DNA from: Macrotis lagotis
Taxonomy: Eukaryota; Chordata; Mammalia; Peramelemorphia; Peramelidae
Length of the DNA: 64,000 nt
Assembly (NCBI RefSeq): GCF_037893015.1
Contig: NC_133658.1
Location: 639,125,825 to 639,189,824, forward strand
Direction of reading: 5' to 3'
The notes under the pieces are model-generated. The model was given only the letters and a program-made list of their open reading frames with translations, was not told where the DNA came from and did not search any database. A program made the translations under genes and the position numbers. Below are positions 1 to 11,830 of the stretch, one piece after another. Each line of letters opens with the position of its first letter. Positions within the stretch are counted from its first letter, which is position 1.

Positions 1-1039
1 AAGAAAAAAAGAGAACACAAAACAATATACATAGGCAAGGTAATGCAGCACATAACTGCACTAGTTAGTACTGTGATATACTACATGTTAAATCAAAATG
101 AAATAGCATTAGCATTTAATTTCATGTATTCCTCTGCACACCTGAATACTAATTAGAAACTAAAATAGAATGTGTGTATGGTACTGCATGTATTGAAGAA
201 ATCTTGGTTCAGTGTTCCTGAGATATTAGTAATCTAAGATGAATGACATTCTGAAGAAAACATTATTGTCACCTTTCATAATTTTCTCTCTAAAAATTTC
301 TATTGATTGTTAATATGAATATTTAAGGCAGTATAATCATTTCAAAACAGGTCAAATATAAGCAAAATCTTGGAAGAATTTGGAATTTCATTTCAAAATA
401 TTTTAACAACCATCACATAGACAATAGATCTGCCTTACAAAATAATATGTTATGATAGACACAAAGCCAATGTAAACTTGTATAGAGTAATAATTTGGGG
501 CATACTAATATCCATCAGTGTCATTTCCAGTTCTTGATTTTTAAAGATTCAAAGAGTATAATGAGCTTGGGTTCTATCTGCTGTCCTCAAACTTCCCCCT
601 ACTTGCCATTTCCTTTCTCCTCTGTACATTTGTCCCTGCCTCTTCCCCACTGTCAGTTTTTTAAATAGCCCACACAGTCACAGAATTCAGACATTATGGA
701 GGATAAAAGAGCATCAAATTTATGCTCCTTACTTCTTATGACTGTCTATTCAATTAATAATGTTGGTTAGCCCTTGAATTTGTTTGACTTTTTTTTTTAT
801 CACTTTTCTAAAAGAGAATTCTTGGTCACATAACCACATTTCTTCAGTTCTGGTATAATTCCTTTGGACTTATCCTCACATTTCCCCATCACTGCCTTCC
901 CACAACTTCCACATAGATTTTTTTCCCCTCGTTTTTATCTGCAACTTTTATCTCATTTGAACTTACAATCTAAATGAGTTTTAATAAAAACAATGTGGGA
1001 GATAAGAATACTAAGTACTTCAAAAAATATGGACATACC
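1..1039. other. AT-rich intergenic DNA, nothing recognised
   Basis: No convincing coding region or nameable repeat is seen. Open frames are short and lack family resemblance. The stretch may contain very old repeat pieces that cannot be resolved by eye. Confidence 0.5.
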
Positions 1040-1665
1040 ACCGATTGGCAAATAACTGAACAAGCCATTTGAATGTAATGAAATGCTATTGAGCAATAAG
1101 AAATGATGAAAAGACAGATTTCAGAAAAACCTGGGAAAGACTCACACAACTGATGCAAAGAAAAATGAGAAGAACTAGGAAAATATTGGACATATTTTCA
1201 GCAACATTGTGTGATAATCAAAATGCTTTCTACATAGACTATGAGTGCAGCATGAAATATACTTTTTTCACTTTATTTTTTGGGGTTTTTTTCCTTTTGA
1301 TCCATTTCTTCTGTTACAACTATGACTAATATGAAAACATGTTTTACATGATAGAACACATATAACTTAAATCAAATTGCCTTCCATTTGGGGAAGGAGA
1401 GGGAGGGAGAAAAATCTGGAATTCAAAAATCTTTTAAAAATGAATGCTAAGGGGCAGCTAGGTGGCGCAGTGGATATAGCACTGGTCCTGGAGTCAGGAG
1501 TACCTGAGTTCAAATGCGGTCTCAGAAACTTAATAATTACCTAGCTGTGTGGTCTTGGGCAAGCCACTTAACCCCATTTGCCTTGCAAAAACTAAAAAAA
1601 AAAATGAATGCTAAAAATTGTCTTGATGTGTAATTGGGAGAAAAATAAAAGGACATTTAAAATTT
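1040..1665 (+). mobile_element. L1 LINE 3' end, 5'-truncated, split by a SINE
   Basis: The sequence reads like the 3' end of a marsupial L1 on the plus strand. It resembles the end of ORF2 around 1050-1200 (AGCAATAAGAAATGATGAAA and GAAGAACTAGGAAAATA). An L1-type 3' UTR follows, with a GGGGAAGGAGAGGGAGGGAG tract near 1390 and a terminal AATAAAAGGACATTT near 1645. A younger SINE interrupts it at 1451-1599. Only the end of the element is present, as is usual after incomplete reverse transcription. Confidence 0.7.
1451..1599 (+). mobile_element. tRNA-derived SINE, WSINE1-like
   Basis: This is a full-length copy with GGGGCAGCTAGGTGGCGCAG at its head, an A-box-like TGGCGCAGTGG and a B-box-like GAGTTCAAAT. 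The body has TTAATAATTACCTAGCTGTG and the end is CCTTGCAAAAACTAAAAAAA. A 15-bp target duplication AAAAATGAATGCTAA lies at 1436-1450 and again at 1600-1614. The host sequence is the L1 3' UTR. Intact duplications and low divergence suggest a fairly recent insertion. Confidence 0.9.
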
Positions 1666-1760
1666 TAAAATATGGGCATAGAAACTATCTTTTGCTAAGA
1701 AGTTTAATCCATAGAGGGATTAACTATTCTTATACTAAATATATTCCCTACTACTATATG

Positions 1761-2050
1761 AGGTAGCTAGGTGATACAGTAGACAGAACACTGGCCTGGG
1801 ATTGAGGAGGATGTCAGTTTGAATTCAATCTCAGACACTTGACACTTAGTAGCTGTATGACCTTGGACAAATCACTTAACCCTGATTGCCTTCCATCCAG
1901 GGTCACTGGATATTGATGGTTTTGGAGGGAAAAGTGAAACTGGTGACTTAGTATAGTCACCTCTTCACTCCAATTCATGTACTTGTCATGGCATCACCTC
2001 CCTGATGTCATAATCTTCTTTGAGAATGAAGTTCAAACATCAATTATCAA
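1761..2050 (+). mobile_element. tRNA-derived SINE with long RTE-type 3' region
   Basis: The head is SINE-like (AGGTAGCTAGGTGATACAGT). Unlike the WSINE1-like copies, it continues through CATCCAGGGTCACTGG into CACTCCAATTCATGTACTTG and ends GAGAATGAAGTTCAAACATC followed by an ATCAAT tail. That 3' region and non-poly(A) tail are typical of marsupial SINEs moved by RTE/BovB LINEs. It is moderately diverged. The same family occurs at 21336-21627. Confidence 0.7.
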
Positions 2051-2127
2051 TATTCTAATACCTGTTAATGGGCATAATGCTGTTGGTTTTTAGTCATCAC
2101 TACTCTCCTATTGAAAAAGAATAACAA

Positions 2128-2291
2128 GGGGCAGCTAGGTGGCATAGTGGATAAAGCACTGGCCCTGGAGTCAGGAGTACCTGGGTTCAAATCCTGTCTC
2201 AGACACTTAATAATAACCTAGCTGTGTGGCCTTGGGCAAGCCACTTAACCCTGTTTGCCTTGCAAAAACCTAAAACAACAACAACAACAAA
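2128..2291 (+). mobile_element. tRNA-derived SINE, WSINE1-like
   Basis: Head GGGGCAGCTAGGTGGCATAG, B-box-like GGGTTCAAATCC, end TTGCCTTGCAAAAACCTAAA. The tail has turned into an ACA repeat at about 2275-2292. It lies next to the left edge of the HAL1-like fragment. Target duplications were not clear. Confidence 0.85.
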
Positions 2292-2329
2292 AATCCTGTT
2301 ATAAACATCCATAATAAAGAAAAAAAATT

Positions 2330-3965
2330 CTACAACAGACATGTCAAAATAAAAATAGTTATGTTGCACTCTGAGTCACCTCCTTATCAAGAAGTGAGTA
2401 GCATTATTCATCAATAGTTATTTGAAATTGTGGTTGATCACTATACTGATTAGAATTCCTAAGTTTTTCAAAGTTTATTTATGATAACTTATTCAATTCT
2501 TCCCTAGTTGATGGCTATCCCCTCAGGTGCCAATTCTTTGCCACTACCAAAAAAAACTATAATCTTTCATTCAAATGAGAGTTTGTTTCACATAAGTTTG
2601 TGTTTTTCATGTTTTTCCCAGGAATTAGATTCCTACCTCTAATGATAATAGGTTTCAGAGGAGATATAATGAATCATCTCTTCATATTTGAATGCAAATA
2701 GTCTCTTTGTCTTTAGTCCCTTATGATTGTTCAGTCATGTTTGCCTTTTTATTTCTTTTCATCAGGAACTCTTAGAAGCCTTTTATTTCATTAAAAGTAA
2801 TTTTTCCCTGAAGGATTATATTTAATTTTTTTGGTTAAATTATTCTTGCTGGTAAGCCCATGTTCTTTGCTTTCTTGAATATTGTATTCCAGACTCTCTG
2901 CTCCTTTATAGTGATAGCTGCTAAATAATGTGTGATCCTAATTGTGACTCCTTGGAACTTGAATTCTTCCTGGAAAGTGTACTGGGTCTAAAGTCAAAAA
3001 GACTCAAATTATAATCCACCTTCCAACATTTACTAACTGTGTCCCCCTCAGCAAGTCACTTTACTTGTTTGCTTCAGTTTCTTCAACTGTAAAATAAAAA
3101 TAATAATATTATCATAAGGTCATTGTGAGAATTGAATGAAAGTAGTAGAGTGCCTTTGCAGAGTAGTCATTATAGAAATGCTTATTAACTTCCCTCTTTT
3201 ACATAGAAGCTCTGGATTTGAGATATAATGTTCCTGGGAATATCATTTGGGAATTTATTTGAGTATGTGACTAGCACTTTTGATTTCCATTTTACACTCT
3301 TCAGAACAGTTTTCTCTTCTATTTTTTTTATATTAGATATTTAGGGTTTTTTTTTTTATCATGGCTTTCAGGTAGTCCAATGATATTTAAATTTTCTTTC
3401 CTTGATCTGTTTTTCAGGTCAGTTTCTTTATCTATGAGAAACTTAAACTTTCTTTTTTTTTTCAGTATTTTCACTTTATTTTAATATTAATTATCTAATA
3501 AAGTTATTAGTTTCTATTTTGTCTATCCTAATTTTCAGGGAGTTTATTGTTTATGCAAGGTTTTTATGCCTCATCTGCCAGTATGTTATTTCCCTTTTCA
3601 ATTATTTTCCTTTACTTATCATTTATTTTCCATTTCCTCTACATGAGTCTGGGATCTTGACTTGCTTTGGGTACAATCTTGGTCTTCTTTCAGTCTCAAG
3701 AATGGAATGCTTCATGGTGTACTCTTAAACAGGCACCTTTCTAGTGTCCAAAAATCTCATGTTCCTGTGCTTTCTTGGGTTGGAAAAATAACTCACTGTG
3801 ACATATTATGATATTTCTCAATCATGATTCTGCCTGGTGAGTTTTTTAAAATCTGTTTGGAAGAGTCTTGGGACATGATATAGGGGAGAGAGGGAAGAAG
3901 GAAGTTTATTATGCTTCTTCCTTCCACTCTGCCATCTTGACTGAGGACCATCTTTCTAAAGGTCT
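2330..3965 (-). mobile_element. Old ORF1-only (HAL1-like) L1-type fragment, minus strand
   Basis: Read on the minus strand, 3965 is the 5' end. CTGCCATCTTGACTGAGGAC on the plus strand there is the typical complement of an L1 5' end. The segment matching the ORF1 RNA-binding region lies near 3360-3420 (GGCTTTCAGGTAGTCCAATG, parallel to the same region near 48310). The ORF1 to 3' spacer is near 2650-2980. At about 2400-2560 it runs straight into L1 3'-end-like sequence (TTGATGGCTATCCCCTC) with no reverse transcriptase segment between. An older SINE or MIR sits inside at about 2976-3192. The copy is heavily decayed. Confidence 0.6.
2976..3192 (+). mobile_element. MIR/CORE-type SINE inside the L1 fragment
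   Basis: The order of blocks is that of a mammalian MIR: ACTAACTGTGTCCCCCTCAG, GCAAGTCACTTTACTTGTTTG, TTTCTTCAACTGTAAAATAA and ATTGTGAGAATTGAATGAAA. The flanking L1-type sequence appears to resume on both sides, so the SINE inserted into the L1 fragment. It is old and diverged. Confidence 0.6.
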
Positions 3966-4525
3966 CTAGGGCCATAAATATGTGCAACATATTTTTGAAG
4001 ATGGTTTGTGCAGTTGAGAGTCAGTTCTTGGGAAATTTTTCCAGTTAACATTTTCTTGCTGTTATATTTAATGCTGTGTTTCTTGGTTCTTGGTTGTTAA
4101 ATTTTCTATAATGCAAAATTCTTCACTAAATGTGAATAATAGAGATAAAGAATGGAATTGGGAGGAATAAGTGGGAATCATAAGGACACTAGGAATTGTT
4201 ATCAGACCAATGGCAAAAATATGCCAGAATGAGATGTAGAATAATAGAACAGAATGTTTTCAGGACCTGAATGTAGAAGATCATCTAGTTCAAGTTTTTA
4301 AACTTTGTGCTAAGGTAATAATAGCTCTTTAAAAAAAACTGGGCAATGTTTTCAGAAACTCTTCATTTCTTCTTAGTTTTTAAGCCCATTTGTTTAAAAA
4401 ATTCACCTCACTCATCGTTGTACAATAGATCAAAACAGTTTTGGAGAGATGCTCACCCTTAAGGCTGAAGCTGAAAGTGAAGTCTAAAGTCAAAAGTTGA
4501 AAAGGACTTTGGGGATTTTCTAATC
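3966..4525. other. AT-rich intergenic DNA with a possible old MIR piece
   Basis: No gene is seen. GAAGATCATCTAGTTCAAG at about 4277 resembles the end of a minus-strand MIR-type repeat, but it is too short to assign firmly. Confidence 0.35.
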
Positions 4526-4724
4526 TAGGAGTTCTTAACCTTTTGTGTATCACAGAACTCTTAGGCAAACTGGGAATTCTACAAAACTATTCTTAGAATA
4601 ATGTCTTTAGGTGTATAAAATAAGATATGGAGGATCACAAAGAAAACCAAATATATTAAAATATAGTTATCAAAATATAAATTTTTTAAAAACTTAGTTA
4701 CTAAATCTCAGGTTAAGAACCTCC
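4526..4724. mobile_element. Non-autonomous hAT-like DNA transposon relic
   Basis: Terminal inverted repeats are visible: GAGTTCTTAACCTTTT on the left and CTCAGGTTAAGAACCTCC on the right. The interior is short and AT-rich with no transposase. Size, termini and the interior AATATATTAAAATATAGTTA fit a small hAT/Charlie-type element; the exact family was not identified. A related interior occurs at about 59590-59790. Confidence 0.6.
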
Positions 4725-4737
4725 ACTTCAAGTCCCA

Positions 4738-4815
4738 CCTGCTCATTTTGCAGATAAAGAAACCAAGGTCCAGAGAGGTGAAATGATTTATAGGTTAAAA
4801 AATTTCTAGTGTTAG
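4738..4815 (-). mobile_element. MIR fragment, minus strand
   Basis: CTCATTTTGCAGATAAAGAAACC followed by CAGAGAGGTGAAATGATTTA is the complement of the conserved MIR core (cctcatctgtaaaatg). Only a short fragment is present. Confidence 0.5.
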
Positions 4816-5520
4816 GATATCTAAATATCATTAATTTAGATTATTTATTTATAAATGTTTATATAGTTAACATATTATGTATATATATATATAAAACACA
4901 TTCTTAAAAGATTTTCTTAGATCTTTCAAAAGTGCACACTGTTTCTAATAATTTATTTGCAAACTTTCAGAATACTTAATCAGTAGGTGTGGAGTAAATG
5001 TCATTATTCATAAAGAAAGATCCAAAGATTACATTGTTTGCCAGTGTAGAACATAAAAGTTCAGTTTAAGGGGATTTCCCAAAAACATTATGTCCAAAAT
5101 AGTAATTCAGTTCAAAACATCCATTTGAATGTCAGAATGCACAAATGTATCAACTTGTTGATATCTGAAAACACAAATCCTGCCATAAAATGAATAGGTA
5201 ATTAAAATCATCAAAACTTGAGAAAAATCACAAAAATCAATGCATTCACATGATCAAAAATTTCTATTCATTTTTAATCTGAAAAACAATTAAACTAAAG
5301 ATTGGTTGTACATATCCTTTTAGTAAGGGATAACTAATCCCCTTACCTGGAACTCTTAAGAATTTACAGTAATTGCAAATTATAGTGTAATATAAAAAAT
5401 ATAGAAGATCCTAGGTACTGCATTGAGAGGTTAGATAAGTGATATTGATTCCTCAGGTAGATGGGAAAATGGTCGATAAAATAACTGACTACACTGGAAA
5501 ACATTACGTTTCCATATTCT
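4816..5520. other. AT-rich intergenic DNA, nothing recognised
   Basis: No coding signal or clear repeat apart from a short TA run near 4877-4893. Confidence 0.45.
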
Positions 5521-5523
5521 TTA

Positions 5524-5569
5524 CTCACACACACACAAAAGAAATCAAGGCAAAAAGGGTGTGTGCGTT

Positions 5570-5622
<53 letters not shown>
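5524..5622. repeat. (TG)n microsatellite with an inverted (AC)n partner
   Basis: A short ACACACACAC tract at about 5525-5536 is followed 35 bases later by roughly 26 TG units ending at 5622, then a G-rich stretch (TTGGGGGTTGGGGGGG). The CA and TG tracts are complementary and could pair. The open frames here are repeat translations, not genes. Confidence 0.9.
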
Positions 5623-5623
<1 letters not shown>

Positions 5624-5639
5624 GGGGGTTGGGGGGGTG

Positions 5640-6594
5640 ATGTCTGACTTGCATTTATTGTACTGATTCTAAATTGAGCCAAAAGACTGAACTGCATGAG
5701 ATTTTTGGTTTTGGGTTTTTGATTTTTGGTTTCTTTAAGGAAAAACCAATGTCTTCTGTACCATTATTGGATGTGGTTTGCTATGCTCTACAAACTACAA
5801 CACAGTAGAGTGTCTGCCTACTATGAAAGTAGACAGCTGCTTGTTCCCTTCTGCCAGCCATGTGGAGAGAACTGGAGTTGGCAATATTTATGTTCTTTCC
5901 CTGAGTCATCTTTCCTTAGAAACCTGCAGACTTTCCTGCAAGATGCAAATCTCACTGTAATTATCATTATTTAAAATGATTGATAACTACTTAGGGTCAA
6001 AAGATGTGCAAAATTATAGCATATACCAGACCCTAGGGAAGTCCAATAGAGTACTAATCTGAGTATGTTGTGCAATTGGAAATAAGCATCAGTCAACTAG
6101 TGTGATGAGTAGGCAGACTACTTCACCACTTATAAGGGTAATTTCCAGTAGGAGTGATAGAGAAATCTGATTTCACCTGAAAACTTTAATTCTTTCATAT
6201 AAGAATTTACTAAAATAAGTAGTTCAGCCTAATGATGGATTATGCTATGGGTTTCCTTCTTGACAGAGACACCAATCAACTGTATGTATATTAAACATAA
6301 TCTGATCTCACTTGAGGAAATGGTGAGAGGACTCTGAGGTTCTCTCTTTTATGATTTGGCTTATCAGAGAGGACAGAGAGTTCTTAGGATAGCAATAAAA
6401 ATATTTTTGTGGAGGTACAGCATAATCAAAACTAGAGTCAATAGACTGTTGAGGATGAAAACTTTACACAACAGGAAAAGAGAAGAAACTGAACAATTGG
6501 AGTTATAGAATAGGTATGGGGCTCAAAACCTTGTGAGAAATAAATGACATCTTATGTTCTGGAATGGTAAGTGTGAAGATATATTACTGGAAGG
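5640..6594. other. Intergenic DNA, nothing recognised
   Basis: Two overlapping open frames near 5726-5974 show no recognisable domain, codon bias or splice context. No repeat family was recognised. Confidence 0.4.
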
Positions 6595-6700
6595 AAGGAA
6601 ATAAGCTTTCATTAAATAAGTTTTTACTAATATGCTACTATGTGGTAGGCAGTGTGTAAAGTGCTTTACAAATACTATTTAATTTGATTCAGAAGAAAGA
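6595..6700 (-). mobile_element. MIR/L2-tail-type fragment, minus strand
   Basis: CTTTCATTAAATAAGTTTTTACTAATATGCTACTATGTGG with GGCAGTGTGTAAAGTGCTTTACAAATAC is a diverged complement of the shared MIR/L2 3' end. Confidence 0.5.
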
Positions 6701-6834
6701 GGCAACTTCCCACTAGAAGGTACAATAATAGGTAGATGTGAGATGCCCAATGGGAGTACTGAATTTCTGAGATATAACCTTGGAATGATGGAGATTCTGT
6801 TGAAATATTACAACTTCTGGTTGCCACTCATTCT

Positions 6835-7495
6835 AATTTTTTTTTTCCAATTCATATGCACTTTCTTTCCTTCCATCTGGTGAAAGTGTAAAAATTCTTG
6901 TAACAAATATGCAATCAAGAAAAACAAATCCCCACATTGATCAAGTTAGAAAATTTGTTTCATTCTTCATCTTGAGTTCATTATTTTCTGTCAGTTGATG
7001 GGTAGCATGTTCATGGAAACAAGCTCTGGAATTATATTTGGTCATGCTTTTATAAGAGGTCTTAAGTCTTTCAAAGTTTTTGTTATTCTTGTCATAGTAT
7101 AAATTGTTCTTATAAAGTATATATTTCACTCTGTCAGTTCATATGAATTTTTCTAAGTTTCTCCAATACCATCTCCATCATCCTTTCTTATAGCACAATT
7201 ATATTTCATTGCATTCATATATCATAGTTGGTTCAGCCATTCTTCAATAGATAAGTATGCTCTTAGTTTTTAGTTCTTTATCACTGCAAAATGAACTACT
7301 ATATTTTGATACATATGGGTCCTTTTATTCTTTCTTTGTTCTCTTTGGGGTATAGGCCAAGTAGTGATATTGCTGGGTCAAAAGTGATATTAGTTTAGTA
7401 ACTTTGAAGGCATGGTGGAAAATTGCTTTCTGGATTACTGAACTGATTCACAGATTCCCTCAACAGTGTATCAATGTAGCACTGACTATTTCTAA
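6835..7495 (-). mobile_element. L1 3' end, minus strand
   Basis: The plus strand carries the complement of a marsupial L1 3' end: CATTGCATTCATATATCATAG, a diverged TTGATGG block, GGGGTATAGGCCAAGTAGTG, GATATTGCTGGGTCAAAAGTG and, near 7440, ACTGATTCACAGATTCCCTC. The 3' UTR part lies at 6835-7140. It is 5'-truncated and diverged. Confidence 0.65.
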
Positions 7496-7777
7496 AGATA
7501 TATTTGAACAAAACTAGGAAGCATCCCTAGTAACAATAAAGTTTTGAGTAAGAAATCAAAAGTATTTGGGGGAGGCTAGGAGGGGTTTTTTATATTTTTT
7601 TCTAACTTAAGACTAGAATTTTGAAAGAGAAAGGGAGATAAGGAAAATAGACAGCTGGCTATTGAGAGGGCTTTATCTTTTTCTAGAGAGGTTTTTCCTT
7701 CATAGCATGGACAGAATAAACTTGACCAACAATCTCGTTAGCATAATTTGTGGTCAGTCTCAAAAATATATGTGTTA

Positions 7778-7932
7778 GAGGGACGGCTAGGTGGTGCAGT
7801 GGATAAAGCACCGGCCCTGGAGTCAGGAGTACCTGGGTTCAAATCCGGTCTCAGACACTTAATAATTACCTAGCTGTGTGGCCTTGGGCAAGCCACTTAA
7901 CCCCATTTGCCTTGCAAAAAACTAAAAAAAAA
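7778..7932 (+). mobile_element. tRNA-derived SINE, WSINE1-like
   Basis: Full-length and close to the family norm: GGCTAGGTGGTGCAGTGG, GGGTTCAAATCCGGTCTCAG, TTAATAATTACCTAGCTGTG, CCTTGCAAAAAACTAAAAAA. The flanks carry near-identical target duplications, AATATATGTGTT on the left and AAAATATGTGTT on the right. A short open frame running through it is not a gene. Confidence 0.9.
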
Positions 7933-10479
7933 ATATGTGTTTTTCCTGAAAGCATGACTCATATAAATGCATTGATTCCCTCACCCTATGCAAAGTCAGA
8001 CAAACTGGAAGATTTCCTCTATTCTTCTCCCCTGAACATATGCCGAGATATCCATTTTCCCCCCAAATCCCAAAGACATGTTGCCAGCAGAAGAGGACCT
8101 AATCCACAGGTACATACACAAACTCAAACAAGGATATAGTTGAGGAAGCAACACAAATGTTGCAAAGCAGAATTTCCTGGATTATAAGATCTTATATGAA
8201 CCTAGCTATGAAATATGCAAAGATCCTAACCTTTCTTAACATATATGTAATAAACAAAGAGAATTTGAGAATTTAATAAAAGAAGATAAATATGACTTTA
8301 TAGATAATAATGGGATATGATTTATATCTAAAATATGGCAATAAGGGTTATATAATTTATCCAAGATAAATAGTTGATAGAAAGTTTAGTGCAATAGCAT
8401 TATATAGCATAAGACTATTTAACTACATAAAACCTATAAACACAATAGAGGTGGAAACAAAGTGATCATTCAGCTTATGCTCCATATATTAGAGGTGTGT
8501 GTCAGTTTCCTTCCATCGGTATGAGTTTACAAAATACATGTGTTGAAATTAGGGAAAAAGTCTCCAAAGAAAACCCAGAAGTTTTTTGTTTGCATTTTGA
8601 TTTTAAAATTACACCAATAAGAGATTGAAATGTAACTGTATTGTACTGGATAGAGAGCAAACTTCTAGGAAAGAAAAGGCAAGTTCAAGTCATGCCTTGT
8701 ACTATCTCAGTGTTACAAGTACCTTTCTGAAAAAATGCCAATCTCTATTGATGCATTTTGTGTGATTTTCATTTTTTCAACAGCTGAAGACAAAGTACAA
8801 CTTGTGATGTACCCAAGATTTGAAGATTCCACAATTAAAAAAAAGATACATGTTTAACTTCCAGTACAGTACTGAGACTTTGCATGACAGGTGCAGCTTG
8901 CTGGTTACTAGCACTAAAAGATGTTAATATTCTAGGAAGCACCTAAAGAATATGACTTGTCTCAATATAATTTAGGAAATTTGAATTGAAATATATATTT
9001 ACATATATATATATATATATATATATACATAGATAAATACATGTGTGAGTGATTCTTGCAGAAATTCAGCAATCAGAAGTCTGTGTAATGCAGGAGGCAG
9101 TTGGATAGCCCTTCTGAAAAGTCAGCAAGACATTTTTCAGAAATCAAACATTTGCTGGTAGAAATTATGTCATCAAACCCAATATATACATTTTAAACAA
9201 ATACATGTCTGTAGATAAGTGATTGTATTCTCCTATATACTTGAAAATAGGCAAAGGGGAAAAAACTGGGCAACTAATCTATAACAGTCCCACTAAAAGC
9301 CAAACTAAACAGATGAGAGAGATCAACAAAGGCAGTCTATGTTGGTCAGAGAGTAATAATAAATTACAGAAATGAGTGCTGAAATCTGCTTCTGCATTGT
9401 AAACATAAACTCTGCCACAAAAGTGTTAGTTATTTGAGTCTTTTTTTGCATTCAGATATTATTAAAGAAATGTATGATTAGAAAAAGAAGATGGTGTCAT
9501 CATGTAGTAAGAGTGAAATTATGGCCATTCTATATAATCCACCTGTATCTTGTGATAACAAGAGAAAGCAAAGAAGCCTCCTAGTATATGGTCCTGTGTT
9601 GAACAAATGAGAAGATATGGACAAGAGTGGCAAAAGATATAGTCATAACTATAGTCATTGATAGAGGGAATATTTATATTAATAAAATTACAAATCTTTT
9701 CACAAATATAATTTCTCTCAGTTTACTGTCATATGTTAAGGATGAAATTTATGATCATTGGAATGTGAATTCAAATAAAAAATTTAAGAGTTTAGTCATA
9801 GTGGCAAGGTTCCAAGGTGAGAGTAAGAGGATTGGAAGAGATCATTTCAGGGAGTGAATAAGGTAAGAGTGGTTTCTGATACCTTCCTATTTTAAGCAAT
9901 TATTCTTTTTAATGAGGTGTTAAACTAAACTGTTAGTATTCTGCAGAAAGATTTTAAGTGCTGTTAGTACTCTCCAAGTTCATGCCTCTTGTACCCAAGC
10001 CCCAACTACCTCATCTTAGTTACAGCTTTGATGAATACAAAGTGTTTTAAGTACTACAAAAATGTCAGTTCTGTTGAATTGCAACAATTTTTTAAAATTT
10101 CATATATATGGTTTTTGTAAACCCAGGATTAAACCACCATAATGCCTTTCAACTTTCCTAATGACAATTATTTTCTTTCTTTCTTTATTTTCCTTCTCTG
10201 AATTCTATGGTTTTTTTCTCACTTTCTTAAAAGTTTGGTGACCAAAGTTGGATGTGATATTTTAATCAAGTCCTAATTAATGAAAACTATTTGATTAGTT
10301 ATTATCCTCTACTTTGAATCTTTATTGTCATTCACTGTACTAGCAATCTTCCTCAATTCTTTCATCTGCATTTGATCAGGATGCTCTCTGTCTTTGTATC
10401 TAAGTGTATCAACTTTCACTTGTCTCTTTGATTCTATACTATTTAAAGTGAGACCTTTTTGAAAAATATTAATTTTTCA
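7933..10479. other. AT-rich intergenic DNA with one (AT)n tract
   Basis: No exon or nameable repeat was recognised over about 2.5 kb. An alternating AT tract sits at about 8999-9027. Some of this may be very old repeat sequence. Confidence 0.4.
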
Positions 10480-10660
10480 ATTCTATCCAACAAGCATTTA
10501 TTACATATGTCCTATGTATATAGTAATGTGTAGGAGTCAGGGATACAAAGATGAAAAATAAGACCTTGCTCTCAAAAAAGAGAATATACTCAAATTCATA
10601 TCATATAAGGTAGAATATAATAAAGACAAGGAAAAAAGTCTAAAGAAAATTTTAGGAGAT
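10480..10660 (-). mobile_element. L2-type LINE 3' tail, minus strand
   Basis: CCAACAAGCATTTATTACAT, GGGATACAAAGATGAAAAAT and GACCTTGCTCTCAAAAAAGA are the complement of the L2 3' end (ccctcaaggagcttac...). Diverged. Confidence 0.55.
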
Positions 10661-10929
10661 CACATTTAGATGGAGAAATCAAAAGATTTCATGGGAAATC
10701 CAGTTGAAAGGAAAAAAATTTCTCTCTTGCCCCTACTATTGTACTGACCTCCAGACTATTTCTATTATGCCACAACAGCCTTCTCACCCTGTAAATTCAT
10801 CTTTTTTCACTCTGCCTTTCTTCTCATTAGTAGATTACTCCCAGAACCTCTATTTTAAGGAAAGTACCTGTTTTAGCCTTGGTTTCATTCCTTTGAACTG
10901 TATCCTGACTCTTTAAACTTTCTATAGTA

Positions 10930-11110
10930 TGACCTACATGATTTCCTACTCCCTTCACCTCCCTGGTTTTTTAAGTCCCATGTCATCTTCCTTTAGAATG
11001 TAAATTCCTTGAGGGCAAGTATAGTCTTTCTTTCTGCTTGCATTTATATTCCCAGCATTTAGTACAGTATTTGGCTTAAAGTAACTATTTAATATATTAC
11101 TTGTTGACTT
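10930..11110 (+). mobile_element. L2-type LINE 3' tail, plus strand
   Basis: AGAATGTAAATTCCTTGAGG, CAAGTATAGTC, CCCAGCATTTAGTACAGTAT and TAACTATTTAATATATTAC follow the order of the L2 3' end. It is old. Confidence 0.6.
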
Positions 11111-11514
11111 GATTTTGATAAATTTCAAATTACTCAGCAGAGAATAGGAGACCCTCCACAATATGAATTACAGTTACTTTTTCAACCTTATTTTATATTA
11201 GTTCTCTTCATGAATGTCTTATGTTCCAGACAATCTAAACTGTGGGAGAAATCTGTCTCCTGAATACAAAACACACATACTATGCCTCATGTCTGTACTG
11301 TACTCCTTTCTCATCTCCAGCTTTCCAAGGATGGGAAATGTACCTTCAAATCAATTCATTAAAAAAGACAAATTACTTCAAGGGAAGGAAGAGATATTAT
11401 CTGTGTATATCACCAGTAGTACAATTTGTCTACACATTGTATGTAGGAAAGTTATATGAAATAGGACTAGAAAAAAATGCATTAAAACTATATTGTGACA
11501 GGTCTTCAATGCTT

Positions 11515-11605
11515 CAGGAGATTATATTTTATTCTTTATACAATAGGGGGCCAACAATGGTTTTTGAGCAGGGGAATGACATGATTAAGGCCATTTATAC
11601 AACTT
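11515..11605 (-). mobile_element. L2 fragment, minus strand
   Basis: GGTTTTTGAGCAGGGGAATGAC followed by ATGATTAAGGCC matches the complement of an internal L2 segment (ggttttgagcagagaagtgacatgatc). Short and old. Confidence 0.45.
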
Positions 11606-11689
11606 CACATTCAACTATACATACATATGCAACTCATTCTAAAGCTTGTATTCTGTGATAGAAGAATAAGAAAGGAGTAGGGAAACAGT

Positions 11690-11830
11690 TTGGAAATGGA
11701 AAATCTTCATGTTTCTTGCATCTTTTCCTTTAGAAATTGAGAGGAAAATGGTTCTGGAAACTTTCTAGAGCAAAAGAAAATAGAATAGACATAGTGGCAA
11801 AAATTTATGTAAAATTAAATTTAAAGGCAA
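11690..11830. repeat. Copy 1 of a dispersed direct repeat pair
   Basis: AATCTTCATGTTTCTTGCATC ... ATTGAGAGGAAAATGGTTCTGG ... ATAGTGGCAAAAATTTATGT recurs, diverged, at 12412-12575 in the same orientation. I do not recognise a repeat family. It may be a local duplication or two copies of an unnamed repeat. Confidence 0.55.

Noticed and set aside
1451-1599. tRNA gene
   Set aside because: A- and B-box-like motifs belong to a tRNA-derived SINE with tail and target duplication; no tRNA cloverleaf is kept.
5364-5666. His/Thr-rich and Val/Cys-rich open frames
   Set aside because: Translations of the CA/TG microsatellite.
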